Part shown: one piece after another, positions 1-7,637 of the stretch | Layout of the letters: the number at the start of each line of letters is the position of its first letter | Numbering within the stretch: position 1 is the first letter of the stretch | Assembly: GCA_943325195.2 (NCBI GenBank) | Contig: CALPON020000004.1 | Span: 1 to 48,725, forward strand | Length of the DNA stretch: 48,725 bases | Reading direction: 5' to 3' | Origin: Sphingobacterium thalpophilum | Lineage (GTDB): Bacteria; Bacteroidota; Bacteroidia; B-17B0; Aurantibacillaceae | Program-made: the position numbers and the translations under genes | The notes under the pieces: model-generated | What the model saw: the letters and a program-made list of their open reading frames with translations, nothing else | Databases searched by the model: none | Told to the model about the DNA's origin: nothing

Positions 1-790
1 CAGCACTTGTACCGATGACCGTATAATTTGAATTGCTCGTTGGACTTACAGTCGTATTTCCTCCTTGAACCGTATAAGTGAGTGCTCCGTTCGGAGTGAT
101 AACAAAAGCTTGACCTGCACAAATGGAACCGCTGTTCACCGTAATCACGGGATTAGGATTCACAGTCACATTGCTGCTCGCTGCTGACTGGGATACACAG
201 CCTGCGGTGCTTGTCCCAGCTACTGTATAAGAGGCGTTGCTAGTAGGACTCACCACCAAACTACCACCTTGCACGGTATAGGTGCTGGCACCGTTTGGAT
301 TGATGGTAAATGATCCGCCGGCGCAAATAGCACCATTGTTCACCGTGATAACTGGATTTGGATTAACATTCAGGACCGTATTTGCAGATGCTGTACAGCC
401 ACTTGCAGCACCGATTAGGGAATAGGTGGTATTTGTTACCGGTGATACAACAATGTTGGCAGCATTTGAACTTGTATTCCAAGTATAGCTGGTCGCCCCG
501 CCGGCAGTCAATGTTCCACTTTGTCCCGCACAAATAGCGCTGGAACCTGTAATACTCAATACCGGCAAAGGATTAACGTTTACCGTGGCCAGCGTGCTAA
601 CACCAACGCAACCAATGCTGTTGGTGAAGGCCACTGTATATGAACTCGTCGTAGTCGGACTCACCACTATATTTGCGCCATTTGCACCGGTTGACCAAGT
701 ATACGTGCCTGCCCCCTGAGAAGCGGCTGTTAAGGTCACATTTGCGCCAGCGCAAACTGTTGCGGTGCCAGTCAATGAAACAACCGGACT
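1..790 (-). repeat. Tandem coding repeat of about 204-222 bp (Ig-like modules)
   Basis: The Cys-Ala-Gly codon block (gc[ag]caaa on the + strand) recurs at about 117, 321, 528 and 750. The spacings are 204, 207 and 222 bp, all multiples of three. The blocks at 114-170 and 316-372 are close copies, including 'ttcaccgt' followed by a nearly shared 20 bp, while the outer two are more diverged. The array continues beyond the left edge, so the copy number is unknown. Confidence 0.85.
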
Positions 791-1795
791 AACAATGTTA
801 ATCGCTCCGGAAACATCACTTTTAGCAGTGCTAGAATTTGAACCGTTAACAACACAGTAGTAATAGCGTGTACCAAGACTTGTTGTTACTGGGGTATATG
901 AACTACTTGTTGCACTTGTACTGAAGGTGGTCATCAGGGTTCCTCCCGTTGTGCTATTGACCGTGTTACTGTACCATTGATAAGAGGTAATGGTCCCGGA
1001 ATTTATTCCTGCACTAACTGTTAGCGCCGCGACCGTACCATTCAGACAGGCATTGACATTCGCAACGGAAGGGGGAGTCGCGATAAAAACGCCATTATTA
1101 ACAAGAATCCACAGTTTTCGTGTGGTATAGGTATTGGCGTTATTCTGAAAGGTCCAGTCCGGATGTGTACCGGTGTTGTTCCCAATTCCGAGGTCATAAG
1201 TTCCGCCTCCTGCGAAATTATTTAGAGCAAATAAAGTTTGCTGCGCTGCCCAATTATGAACCTGAAAAGAACCGTAGCAGTTGGTTCCGGCCATTTGGTC
1301 ATTGAAATCATAATTATTGGTATTGCCGCCGATCCCTGCCAGTCCATTAGTAGTCCCATAGCAGTTTGACCACATTTCAATATTTCCACTCGAATTGAGG
1401 GTATTGGTCACACCAGCACCTGTACTGCCATAAACATTCATGGCGGTAACGGTCTGCTGCCAAACAATGTTGGATCCATTGTGGGGAAGTCCCAACTCCG
1501 CATTGGTTGTGTTAAATCGGTTCATCGATACCCAGACCCACTGATTATCCAGCTGCATAAAGTAGGCGACCCGTGTATAATTCAGTGACTGTGCCGCATT
1601 ATTAACAGCATAACCAACGGAAGCCAAATTTGAAAAAGCACCACTCGCATTAATATCTAACTGATACAAAACCCCATACTGGGAGGCTTCAGGAACATTT
1701 GAGGTCGCCAAAGTAGGCGACACCGGTAATTGAGAGAACATTCTAACGGTAGACGTCAGAATAATCAAGAATGTTAAAAAAATGTTTTTTTTCAT
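1..1795 (-). CDS. Secreted multidomain protein with tandem Ig-like modules (3' end off the window)
   Basis: The reading frame is open from an ATG at 1795 to the left edge (598 codons), so only the N-terminal part is present. It begins with a signal peptide (MKKNIFLTFLIILTS, cleaved near FSQ). Residues about 25-230 form an Asn/Gly/Trp-rich domain (MQLDNQWVWVSM, SFQVHNWAAQQTLFAL, DLGIGNN) that I cannot assign to a named family. A linker leads into Ig-like/PKD-type modules of about 68-74 residues, each with a CAG or CAGQ motif and a SYTW or TYTV strand. Such proteins in Bacteroidota usually end in a T9SS sorting domain and are surface-attached or released, but that end is not visible here. A -7 element lies at 1833-1840. 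Function unknown; an adhesin or surface-structure role is inference from the repeats only. Confidence 0.85.
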   Translation of the reverse strand, partial: MKKNIFLTFLIILTSTVRMFSQLPVSPTLATSNVPEASQYGVLYQLDINASGAFSNLASVGYAVNNAAQSLNYTRVAYFMQLDNQWVWVSMNRFNTTNAELGLPHNGSNIVWQQTVTAMNVYGSTGAGVTNTLNSSGNIEMWSNCYGTTNGLAGIGGNTNNYDFNDQMAGTNCYGSFQVHNWAAQQTLFALNNFAGGGTYDLGIGNNTGTHPDWTFQNNANTYTTRKLWILVNNGVFIATPPSVANVNACLNGTVAALTVSAGINSGTITSYQWYSNTVNSTTGGTLMTTFSTSATSSSYTPVTTSLGTRYYYCVVNGSNSSTAKSDVSGAINIVSPVVSLTGTATVCAGANVTLTAASQGAGTYTWSTGANGANIVVSPTTTSSYTVAFTNSIGCVGVSTLATVNVNPLPVLSITGSSAICAGQSGTLTAGGATSYTWNTSSNAANIVVSPVTNTTYSLIGAASGCTASANTVLNVNPNPVITVNNGAICAGGSFTINPNGASTYTVQGGSLVVSPTSNASYTVAGTSTAGCVSQSAASSNVTVNPNPVITVNSGSICAGQAFVITPNGALTYTVQGGNTTVSPTSNSNYTVIGTSA

Positions 1796-1832
1796 GTTTT
1801 TTTGTGTAACCCTGGTTCGTAAATATGAGGCG

Positions 1833-1840
1833 CAAAGATA
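1833..1840 (-). promoter_or_regulatory. -7 element TATCTTTG for the Ig-repeat protein
   Basis: On the minus strand this is an exact TAnnTTTG, the Bacteroidota housekeeping sigma -7 consensus. It lies about 38 bp upstream of the ATG at 1795. I see no convincing -33 TTTG at the usual distance. Confidence 0.5.
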
Positions 1841-1883
1841 CTTCCAAAAACAGCAATAGTAAGAGTCTGTTCCAGCTATGTAT

Positions 1884-1922
1884 GGATGAAATCCCGCTAG
1901 TACAGGCGTGAAAACCCTAGTA
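1884..1922 (+). promoter_or_regulatory. Two tandem copies of recurring intergenic motif
   Basis: Copy one is GGATGAAATCCCGCTAGTA (1884-1902) and copy two is GGCGTGAAAACCCTAGTA (1905-1922). The CTAGTA cores are exactly 20 bp apart, about two helical turns. Related sites occur at 6642, 27021, 27499 and 41932. The spacing fits a dimeric or cooperative DNA-binding protein; which one is unknown. Confidence 0.45.
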
Positions 1923-2016
1923 TTAAATTTTCAAGCTCCGAAAATAAATGGAAGACTGCATAGTCGGTAAAATTGAAGGCTGTAGCACGACCTTTTTTTC
2001 CGCTTTAGGTTCGGTT

Positions 2017-2035
2017 TTTTCCATTTAATGGAAAA
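2017..2035. repeat. Perfect 9-bp inverted repeat
   Basis: TTTTCCATT and AATGGAAAA flank a single T. It is preceded by a T run but followed by AATA, so it is a poor terminator in either direction. It could be an operator or chance in AT-rich DNA. Confidence 0.4.
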
Positions 2036-2343
2036 TAATACGCGGTTTTGACTTACAACATTCTACTCTGGCACAAGTCGCAAAAGTCAAGTCACAAAAA
2101 GCGCGGCGCAAAGCGTAAGGTATTGGCCCGTCGGATCTCATGAGTAAGTCCCTCCCTCTACTCAGTATCAAATTGTTACAAGAGCCGAACAAGAATAGGA
2201 ATTGTCCAACTCGCCCTCAAAACTGAAATTTGATGGCTAGTAGGCGCGCATGTGCACCGTCATCTTGAAAACCTACCTCTCTTTTTTAATAATGTGTCGT
2301 ACCTGGGGCAGAATAATTATTTAATTTTAGGATTTACTAGCTG

Positions 2344-3840
2344 ATGCGATTTTTGCACAAATTCTTTCTACTGACTATTATAATGCTTGCTGCCCGTCAG
2401 TCAGTATGCCATGGGCAGGTTTTCGCGCAGTATGCAGGAGGGGTTTTTAATGCCCAAGGCGCTCAGGCGTTTGCTGAGAGCTATCTTTACATTAATGGTT
2501 CTGGACTTTTTGCAAAAGAAGAACAGGGTAAATTACGAAATTCCATTCATGTGGCGGTAAAAATAACGAAGGATTCCAGCATCGTAACAGCCAGGAAATA
2601 CAATCTCATTGGCCCTGTCTTCACCCGGGCCACAGATGCCCCTGGCTTTATTGATCAGCAGCGCTATGCCTTAGCAGAGGGTGATTATGCGATCGAATTG
2701 AATATATCGGATAATTACACCCTGCGCAAAAAAGTGATTACCATCCGCGATTCAATACACCTGCACTTCCCGAAAAATGAATTAGTCTTTAGCTCTCTTC
2801 AGCCGATTGAAAGTTACAGCAAAGCACCGGTGACAGGCCCCCTCACCAAAAGCGGGGTAGACCTCATTCCACTGATTAGCAATTTCTATCCAGAAAAAAT
2901 TTCTCAACTCGCTTTTTATACAGAGCTGTATCATGCGGCCAGTCAGTTAGGCAACGATCAGAATTTACTTTTTGTGTATTATCTCGAAACGGCAGAAAAG
3001 GTTAAACTAAATTCATTCGGTGGATTCAAAAAACAAAAAGCCGCAGCGGTTAACCCACTTCTTTCTCGCATAGATATTAGCACACTGGGCTCAGGTAATT
3101 ATAATCTGGTGGTGGAAGTGCGGAATGCAGAAAATGAATTAAAACTCCAGCAGCATCTGCCTTTCCAAAGAGAAAATAAAAAAATGGAAATCGCCTCCTG
3201 GCAAGCGCAGCGAGAGAAGGAAGCAGATGCCCGCTACTTTGGCCGTGTGCAAAATGTAGATACGCTCAGAATGTTTGTGGAAAGCCTCTGGCCAATTGCA
3301 GATAACATTGAGAAAGATCGCATCATCAATCAATCCGTTAAAAAAGATCCGGAACTGATGAAAAAATTTCTGGTGGATTTTTGGGAGCGACGTGCAGCCG
3401 ACACCACTGACCCAGTTAAACTCTGGGGCAAGTATTATCAGGAAGTCCAAAAGGTGATGGTGAATTTTAAATGCGGCAAACAGAAAGGGTATTATACTGA
3501 CAGAGGCCGCGTCTTTCTGCAGTATGGGGCACCCAGTGTGCGTTCTGTTCAGCAGAATGAAGAAAATACCTTTCCATACGAAGTCTGGCTCTATTACCGT
3601 GCCACTGACCAAAGCAATGGCCAATACTTCAGCAACCGCCGTTTTGTCTTTGTCAATAAAATGCTGGGAGATGATTGTTTTCAATTAATTCATAGTGATA
3701 TGCGGGGGGAAATTAATAATCCCCGATGGCAATTTGAAGTCAGCCGCCGAAACAACAACGGGCTCGCCAATCCAGATAACAATGTTCCGGCAGGGACAGA
3801 ATTCAATCAAATGAACGAAATTTATAGTAGTCCGCGTTGA
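2344..3840 (+). CDS. GWxTD domain-containing exported protein
   Basis: 498 residues with a signal peptide (FFLLTIIMLAARQSVCHGQ) and a long beta-rich middle. The C-terminal part, from about residue 340, matches the GWxTD domain known from Bacteroidota. It includes a stretch with RGRVFLQYGAP that normally follows the name-giving Gly-Trp-x-Thr-Asp; here that reads GYYTD (about residue 382), so the Trp is a Tyr. It also has YEVWLYY and FVFVNKMLGDDCFQLIHSD, typical of the family. The biochemical function of the domain is not established. The stop codon lies one base before the next gene's ATG, so the two are almost certainly cotranscribed and may be translationally coupled. Start is the first ATG in frame ahead of the signal peptide. 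Confidence 0.85.
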   Translation: MRFLHKFFLLTIIMLAARQSVCHGQVFAQYAGGVFNAQGAQAFAESYLYINGSGLFAKEEQGKLRNSIHVAVKITKDSSIVTARKYNLIGPVFTRATDAPGFIDQQRYALAEGDYAIELNISDNYTLRKKVITIRDSIHLHFPKNELVFSSLQPIESYSKAPVTGPLTKSGVDLIPLISNFYPEKISQLAFYTELYHAASQLGNDQNLLFVYYLETAEKVKLNSFGGFKKQKAAAVNPLLSRIDISTLGSGNYNLVVEVRNAENELKLQQHLPFQRENKKMEIASWQAQREKEADARYFGRVQNVDTLRMFVESLWPIADNIEKDRIINQSVKKDPELMKKFLVDFWERRAADTTDPVKLWGKYYQEVQKVMVNFKCGKQKGYYTDRGRVFLQYGAPSVRSVQQNEENTFPYEVWLYYRATDQSNGQYFSNRRFVFVNKMLGDDCFQLIHSDMRGEINNPRWQFEVSRRNNNGLANPDNNVPAGTEFNQMNEIYSSPR

Positions 3841-3841
3841 T

Positions 3842-4879
3842 ATGAAAAGTCCAAACGCTGCAGTCGTTATTCTCAATTATAACGGACACTATTATCTCGA
3901 AAAATTCCTACCCGATATTGTAGCGCATTCTCTACCCTACCCTGTTATTGTGGCCGACAATGCGAGCACGGATCAGTCAGTTGCCTTCATGAAAGCACAA
4001 CATCCCGAAATAAGGCTCATCCAGAACACTGAGAATTTTGGGTATGCAGAAGGCTATAACGCCGCGCTATCTCAAATAGATGCGGAGTATTATATTTTGC
4101 TCAACAGCGATGTGGAGGTAACAGATAATTGGATTGCACCCGTCCTTAATTTGATGGAAAGTAACCATCAGATCGCTGCCTGTCAGCCAAAAATTCTAGA
4201 CTATCACCAGCGTCATTATTTTGAATATGCGGGTGCGGCTGGGGGTTTTATTGATAAATATGGTTACCCCTTTTGTCGTGGCAGAATTTTCAATCACCTG
4301 GAAGAAGACCTGCAGCAGTATAACGATCCGCGTGAGGTATTCTGGGCAACCGGGGCCTGCCTCTTCGTCCGCAGCGCAGCCTTTCAAAAAGTAGGAGGCT
4401 TTGATGGTGATTATTTTGCGCACATGGAGGAAATCGATCTCTGCTGGCGCTTAAAAAATATTGGCTATAAAATCATGGTGGAACCTCGCTCCATTATTTA
4501 TCATATTGGTGGTGGCACACTTAATAAATTATCCCGAAGAAAAACCTATCTCAATTTCAGAAACAATCTGATCACGCTCACTAAAAATCACCCCTCTTCC
4601 GATCTAGTCTTCAAAATCTTTTACCGCCTCATATTAGATGGTGTAGCGGGACTAAAGTTTTTATCGGATGGTGAGCCCAAACATTGTCTAGCGGTGCTCC
4701 ACGCCCACTTCTCTTACTACAAACGTCTTGCAAAAACTTTACAAAAACGACGGGCGTTCAGCAAGACCGAGGGCTTTGCCTACAACCTTGGAACAATGTA
4801 TGAGGGCAATATTGTACTTGAACATTTTATCGGGAAAAAGAAAAAGTTCACGGAGCTGACTAAAAAGTTCAGGTCCTGA
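3842..4879 (+). CDS. Family 2 glycosyltransferase (WbbL/rhamnosyltransferase-like)
   Basis: 345 residues. A GT-A fold is indicated by VVILNYNG at residues 8-15, VADNASTD, the acceptor-side NFGYAEGYNAAL, LLNSDVEV (the DxD-equivalent) and the later GGFDGDYFAHMEEIDLCWRL, in which the ED pair is the usual catalytic-base region. It probably transfers a sugar from a nucleotide donor onto a lipid-linked or surface glycan at the cytoplasmic face of the inner membrane. The C-terminal third carries amphipathic helices but no clear transmembrane segment. It follows the GWxTD gene after one base. Donor and acceptor cannot be told from sequence. Confidence 0.9.
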   Translation: MKSPNAAVVILNYNGHYYLEKFLPDIVAHSLPYPVIVADNASTDQSVAFMKAQHPEIRLIQNTENFGYAEGYNAALSQIDAEYYILLNSDVEVTDNWIAPVLNLMESNHQIAACQPKILDYHQRHYFEYAGAAGGFIDKYGYPFCRGRIFNHLEEDLQQYNDPREVFWATGACLFVRSAAFQKVGGFDGDYFAHMEEIDLCWRLKNIGYKIMVEPRSIIYHIGGGTLNKLSRRKTYLNFRNNLITLTKNHPSSDLVFKIFYRLILDGVAGLKFLSDGEPKHCLAVLHAHFSYYKRLAKTLQKRRAFSKTEGFAYNLGTMYEGNIVLEHFIGKKKKFTELTKKFRS

Positions 4880-4951
4880 TGTTTTGAATTTTCTAAAAAA
4901 CAAACAAGTCCTTTTCGAATTGGTCTCACTAAAACAAAACCTGAAGCTGCT

Positions 4952-4995
4952 TTCAGCATGCTGAAGCTCAGTTAAACAAAGCGGCTTTTAAAGCC
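4952..4995. repeat. Two palindromes between convergent genes
   Basis: TTCAGCATGCTGAA (4952-4965) is a perfect 14-bp palindrome. GGCTTT-T-AAAGCC (4983-4995) is a second perfect inverted repeat. They lie in the 133-bp gap between the convergent glycosyltransferase and symporter genes. Neither is followed by a T run on either strand, so intrinsic termination is only possible, not shown. Confidence 0.45.
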
Positions 4996-5012
4996 CTGGC
5001 CCAAAGTAAAAA

Positions 5013-6572
5013 CTAAGAGGCAATCTGTCGATCTTGTTGCGCACTAAAGTTTTGATGATGTTCTTCATCCTTAACGGAAATGAGCGCAAGACCGCAGAAG
5101 GTTAAAATGCCATTGATTAGAATTAACTCGTTCCCAATTTTATAGCCGCCGAAAATCTGCGCAGAAACCTCGGACAAGCCCAGGGATACATGTAATTTCT
5201 TTTCATACCACTCCGGACTGCAAAGTACATCAAGTCCCAATACCACAAGCGGCGCTACTATGCACACTAACCAGACAAAGCGCCCTTTGAGCTGTCGGTG
5301 ACTCAAGATCCCAAATGAAAAAAGTCCAAGCAAGGGTCCGTAAGTAATACTGGCAAACTTTAAAATAAAATCAATAATCAGTTTGTCGTTAATAAACTTA
5401 AAGACCAAGACCATCAGAAAAAACAAAACTGCAAAAGAAAAATGCACCTTTAAGCGGGTTCTTCGTTTTTCTTTTTCCGAGCCTTCTTTTCGGCTCATAT
5501 CCAGCATGTCAATACAAAAACAGGAGGTAATAGAAGTAATTGCGCCGTCTACACTCGGGAATAAGGCAGATATAAGGGCGAGAATAAAAATGATGCCGAT
5601 TACACCGCTGAAGGTATCACTCAGGGCAATGGTCGGAAACAAATCATCCGGCGCCACTTTCAGACCTTTCGTGTCGGCATAGAGATAAAGAATGCCACCT
5701 AAAAACAAGAAAAGAAAATTCACAATCAGCAAGACCGTGGTAAAGGTCAGCATGTTTTTCTGTGAGTCGCGGATTGTGCGAACACTGATATTTTTTTGCA
5801 TCATCTCCTGATCCAATCCGGTCATGGCAATGGCAATAAACATACCGCCAATAATGTGTTTGAGGAAAAAGGAACCGGACTTGAAGTCTGTATTAAAAAT
5901 ACGCGTATACCCTTTGGCATTCATTAAGTTCAGTGCTTCTCCAAAGTCTAGCCCCATTGCCTGTACAATCACATAAATGCAAACCACAAGCCCCACCAAC
6001 ATGCCCGTTGTCTGCAAGGTATCGGTATAAATAATTGTCTTTACACCGCCTTCAAAAGTATAGAGGAGAATTAAAACAAGAATAACAAAACTGGTGAGTT
6101 CAAAGGAAATTCCTAATCGGTCAAAGATAAATGTTTGCAAAATACTGATCACCAAGTACAGGCGGGCTGTCGCCCCAACAAGGCGGGAAAGTATAAAAAA
6201 GAAAGCCCCTGCCTTATGTGCCTCCAGACCAAAACGTTTTTCCAGATATGTATAAATGGAGGTCACATTCAAGCGATAATAGAGGGGGATTAGGACAAAA
6301 GCAATGACCAGATAACCCAGTAAATAACCGAGGACAATCTGGAAATAAAAAAAGTTTCCACTACCAACACCACCCGGAACACTCACAAAGGTAACGCCAC
6401 TCAAACTCGTTCCAATCATTCCAAATGCCACGAGCATCCAGTTGCTGTCTTTGTTGCCATTAAAGAAAGAGGCATTGGTCGAATTACGACCTGTCAGCCA
6501 TGCCACAAGCAAGAGAATTAAGAAATATGAAATAACGACACTAAATAACAGTATTGGCGACATAACGGGCAT
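5013..6572 (-). CDS. Sodium:solute symporter (SSS family)
   Basis: 519 residues with about 13 hydrophobic segments spread along the whole length. Family features are the N-terminal GNKDSNWMLVAFGMIGTSLSG (TM2 sodium-site region), YLEKRFG after TM3, TFEGGVKTIIYTDTLQ in the middle, and SALFPSVDGAITSITSC toward TM8/9. The family couples inward sodium flux to uptake of sugars, amino acids, organic acids or similar solutes; the substrate cannot be read from the sequence. An alternative ATG three codons in would give the same protein core. It is divergent from recR, with about 160 bp between them. Confidence 0.92.
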   Translation of the reverse strand: MPVMSPILLFSVVISYFLILLLVAWLTGRNSTNASFFNGNKDSNWMLVAFGMIGTSLSGVTFVSVPGGVGSGNFFYFQIVLGYLLGYLVIAFVLIPLYYRLNVTSIYTYLEKRFGLEAHKAGAFFFILSRLVGATARLYLVISILQTFIFDRLGISFELTSFVILVLILLYTFEGGVKTIIYTDTLQTTGMLVGLVVCIYVIVQAMGLDFGEALNLMNAKGYTRIFNTDFKSGSFFLKHIIGGMFIAIAMTGLDQEMMQKNISVRTIRDSQKNMLTFTTVLLIVNFLFLFLGGILYLYADTKGLKVAPDDLFPTIALSDTFSGVIGIIFILALISALFPSVDGAITSITSCFCIDMLDMSRKEGSEKEKRRTRLKVHFSFAVLFFLMVLVFKFINDKLIIDFILKFASITYGPLLGLFSFGILSHRQLKGRFVWLVCIVAPLVVLGLDVLCSPEWYEKKLHVSLGLSEVSAQIFGGYKIGNELILINGILTFCGLALISVKDEEHHQNFSAQQDRQIAS

Positions 6573-6641
6573 TTATAGCACAAAGGTTCAGTAATTCTGC
6601 TCATAAAAGCAGTGCGTAAGGCAGAGTTCTACACAATTATA

Positions 6642-6658
6642 GGGTGAAAAACCCTTGG
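6642..6658 (+). promoter_or_regulatory. Recurring intergenic motif copy
   Basis: GGGTGAAAAACCCTTGG lies between the divergent symporter and recR. It is related to the sites at 1884-1922. AGGGT-GAAAA-ACCCT (6641-6655) could also fold as a small hairpin, but no T run follows. Confidence 0.35.
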
Positions 6659-6733
6659 GGAATAATCGTTAAATTTCATCTGCTGACCCACTCAAATGGG
6701 GGAATCAATGACACAATACCGTATCTTTGAAGT

Positions 6734-7351
6734 CTGGAATTCAGTTCAAAAATAATCGAACAAGCCGTTGATGCGTTTTCACACTTACCGGGCGTCGGAA
6801 AAAAAACGGCATTACGCTATGTGCTGCATGTTATTAAACAGGACCGCGACCAAGCTGCAGGCTTGAGCAGCATTATTTCCCGACTTAAAACAGATCTCAA
6901 ATACTGTAACCGTTGTCATAACATTTCCGAACAAGAAACCTGCGAAATCTGCCTTAATCCGCTCCGAGACGCCAGCACTGTCTGTGTTGTGCAGGATTAC
7001 CGCGATATTCTGGCGATTGAAAACACAGGGCTCTATAAGGGTCATTACCATGTCCTTGGCGGACTCATATCGCCACTGGAAGGAATTACGCCGTCAGGAC
7101 TGAATATTGAATCACTGGTCGCAAAAGTCAGCAACAACAGTGTATCAGAGATTATTCTAGCATTAAATGCAACCATGGAAGGAGAAACCACTTCCTTTTA
7201 TATTTTTAGAAAAGTGGCGCCTTACGCTGTTAAACTCAGTGCCATCGCAAGGGGAATTGCTGTGGGCGATGAACTGGAATATGCGGATGAAATAACCCTT
7301 GGGCGCTCCATCCTCAATCGGATTCCTTTCGACAGTCTGCTGAAAAAATAA
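6734..7351 (+). CDS. recR: Recombination protein RecR, apparent CTG start
   Basis: RecR acts with RecF/RecO to load RecA onto single-stranded gaps. Domains in order: the helix-hairpin-helix LPGVGKKTALR (about residues 19-29), a four-Cys zinc finger (CNRC and CEIC), and the Toprim domain (TVCVVQDYRDILAIENTG, YHVLGGLISPLEGI), then a C-terminal Walker-B-like tail. Homology extends upstream of the first GTG (6821), which would delete the HhH motif. The frame is open back to a TGA at 6728-6730. There is no ATG, GTG or TTG in that segment, but CTG at 6734 gives L/M-EFSSKIIEQAV, matching the usual RecR N-terminus and length (205 residues). I therefore start it at CTG. A base-call error that hides an ATG is the alternative. 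Confidence 0.88.
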   Translation: MEFSSKIIEQAVDAFSHLPGVGKKTALRYVLHVIKQDRDQAAGLSSIISRLKTDLKYCNRCHNISEQETCEICLNPLRDASTVCVVQDYRDILAIENTGLYKGHYHVLGGLISPLEGITPSGLNIESLVAKVSNNSVSEIILALNATMEGETTSFYIFRKVAPYAVKLSAIARGIAVGDELEYADEITLGRSILNRIPFDSLLKK

Positions 7352-7450
7352 TATATCTGCACAAAACTATTTCTATTCTGTTCCTTTACCTCAAGAAGCG
7401 AAGAGCTCCATCCATCCCTTTTGATTGGATGACAGCGTGCTTTACTGCAA

Positions 7451-7473
7451 TGAATTGCTGAAGCTTCAATTCA
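7451..7473. repeat. Inverted repeat between recR and clpB
   Basis: TGAATTG (7451-7457) and CAATTCA (7467-7473) form a 7-bp stem, and a perfect 10-bp palindrome TGAAGCTTCA sits inside it. No T run follows. A weaker direct repeat (ACGTCA and TTCCCT blocks at 7517-7532 and 7549-7561) lies just downstream in the 286-bp clpB leader. I found no CIRCE element. Confidence 0.35.
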
Positions 7474-7637
7474 CGTTTCTGTTTAACCCAACTTTAGCGG
7501 AAAAAATTCTGCAACTACGTCATTAATTCCCTTGGTTTTTAAGCCATTACGTCAGTTCCCTAGCTTAAAAAGCGCCGAATTTGCAGTGGAATGACTTTGG
7601 AATGGATTGTGCAGCATCTTCCTCAAATAACACGACC

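Larger units (their letters stand above)
1796..2343. other. 548-bp intergenic region between divergent genes
   Basis: No credible ORF or RNA gene is visible. It contains the -7 element of the left gene, two tandem copies of a recurring intergenic motif (1884-1922), and a perfect inverted repeat at 2017-2035 (TTTTCCATT, one base, AATGGAAAA). A weak partial motif copy may lie at 2141-2168. No clear promoter for the gene at 2344 could be picked out. Confidence 0.6.

Noticed and set aside
1-790. Regular repeats considered as a possible CRISPR array
   Set aside because: The period is about 204-222 bp, a multiple of three, and the repeats translate to Ig-like modules, so this is a protein repeat.
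1120-1305. Plus-strand frame inside the Ig-repeat gene
   Set aside because: Antisense to a well-supported secreted protein; composition is unlike a protein family and no signal peptide or domain is visible.
3139-3684. Long minus-strand frame opposite the GWxTD gene (181 codons)
   Set aside because: The plus-strand protein has family motifs across this stretch. The minus-strand product is only a mirror reading of those codons.
7352-7637. Search for a CIRCE (HrcA) operator before clpB
   Set aside because: No TTAGCACTC/GAGTGCTAA-type inverted repeat is present; only a weak inverted repeat and a degenerate direct repeat.
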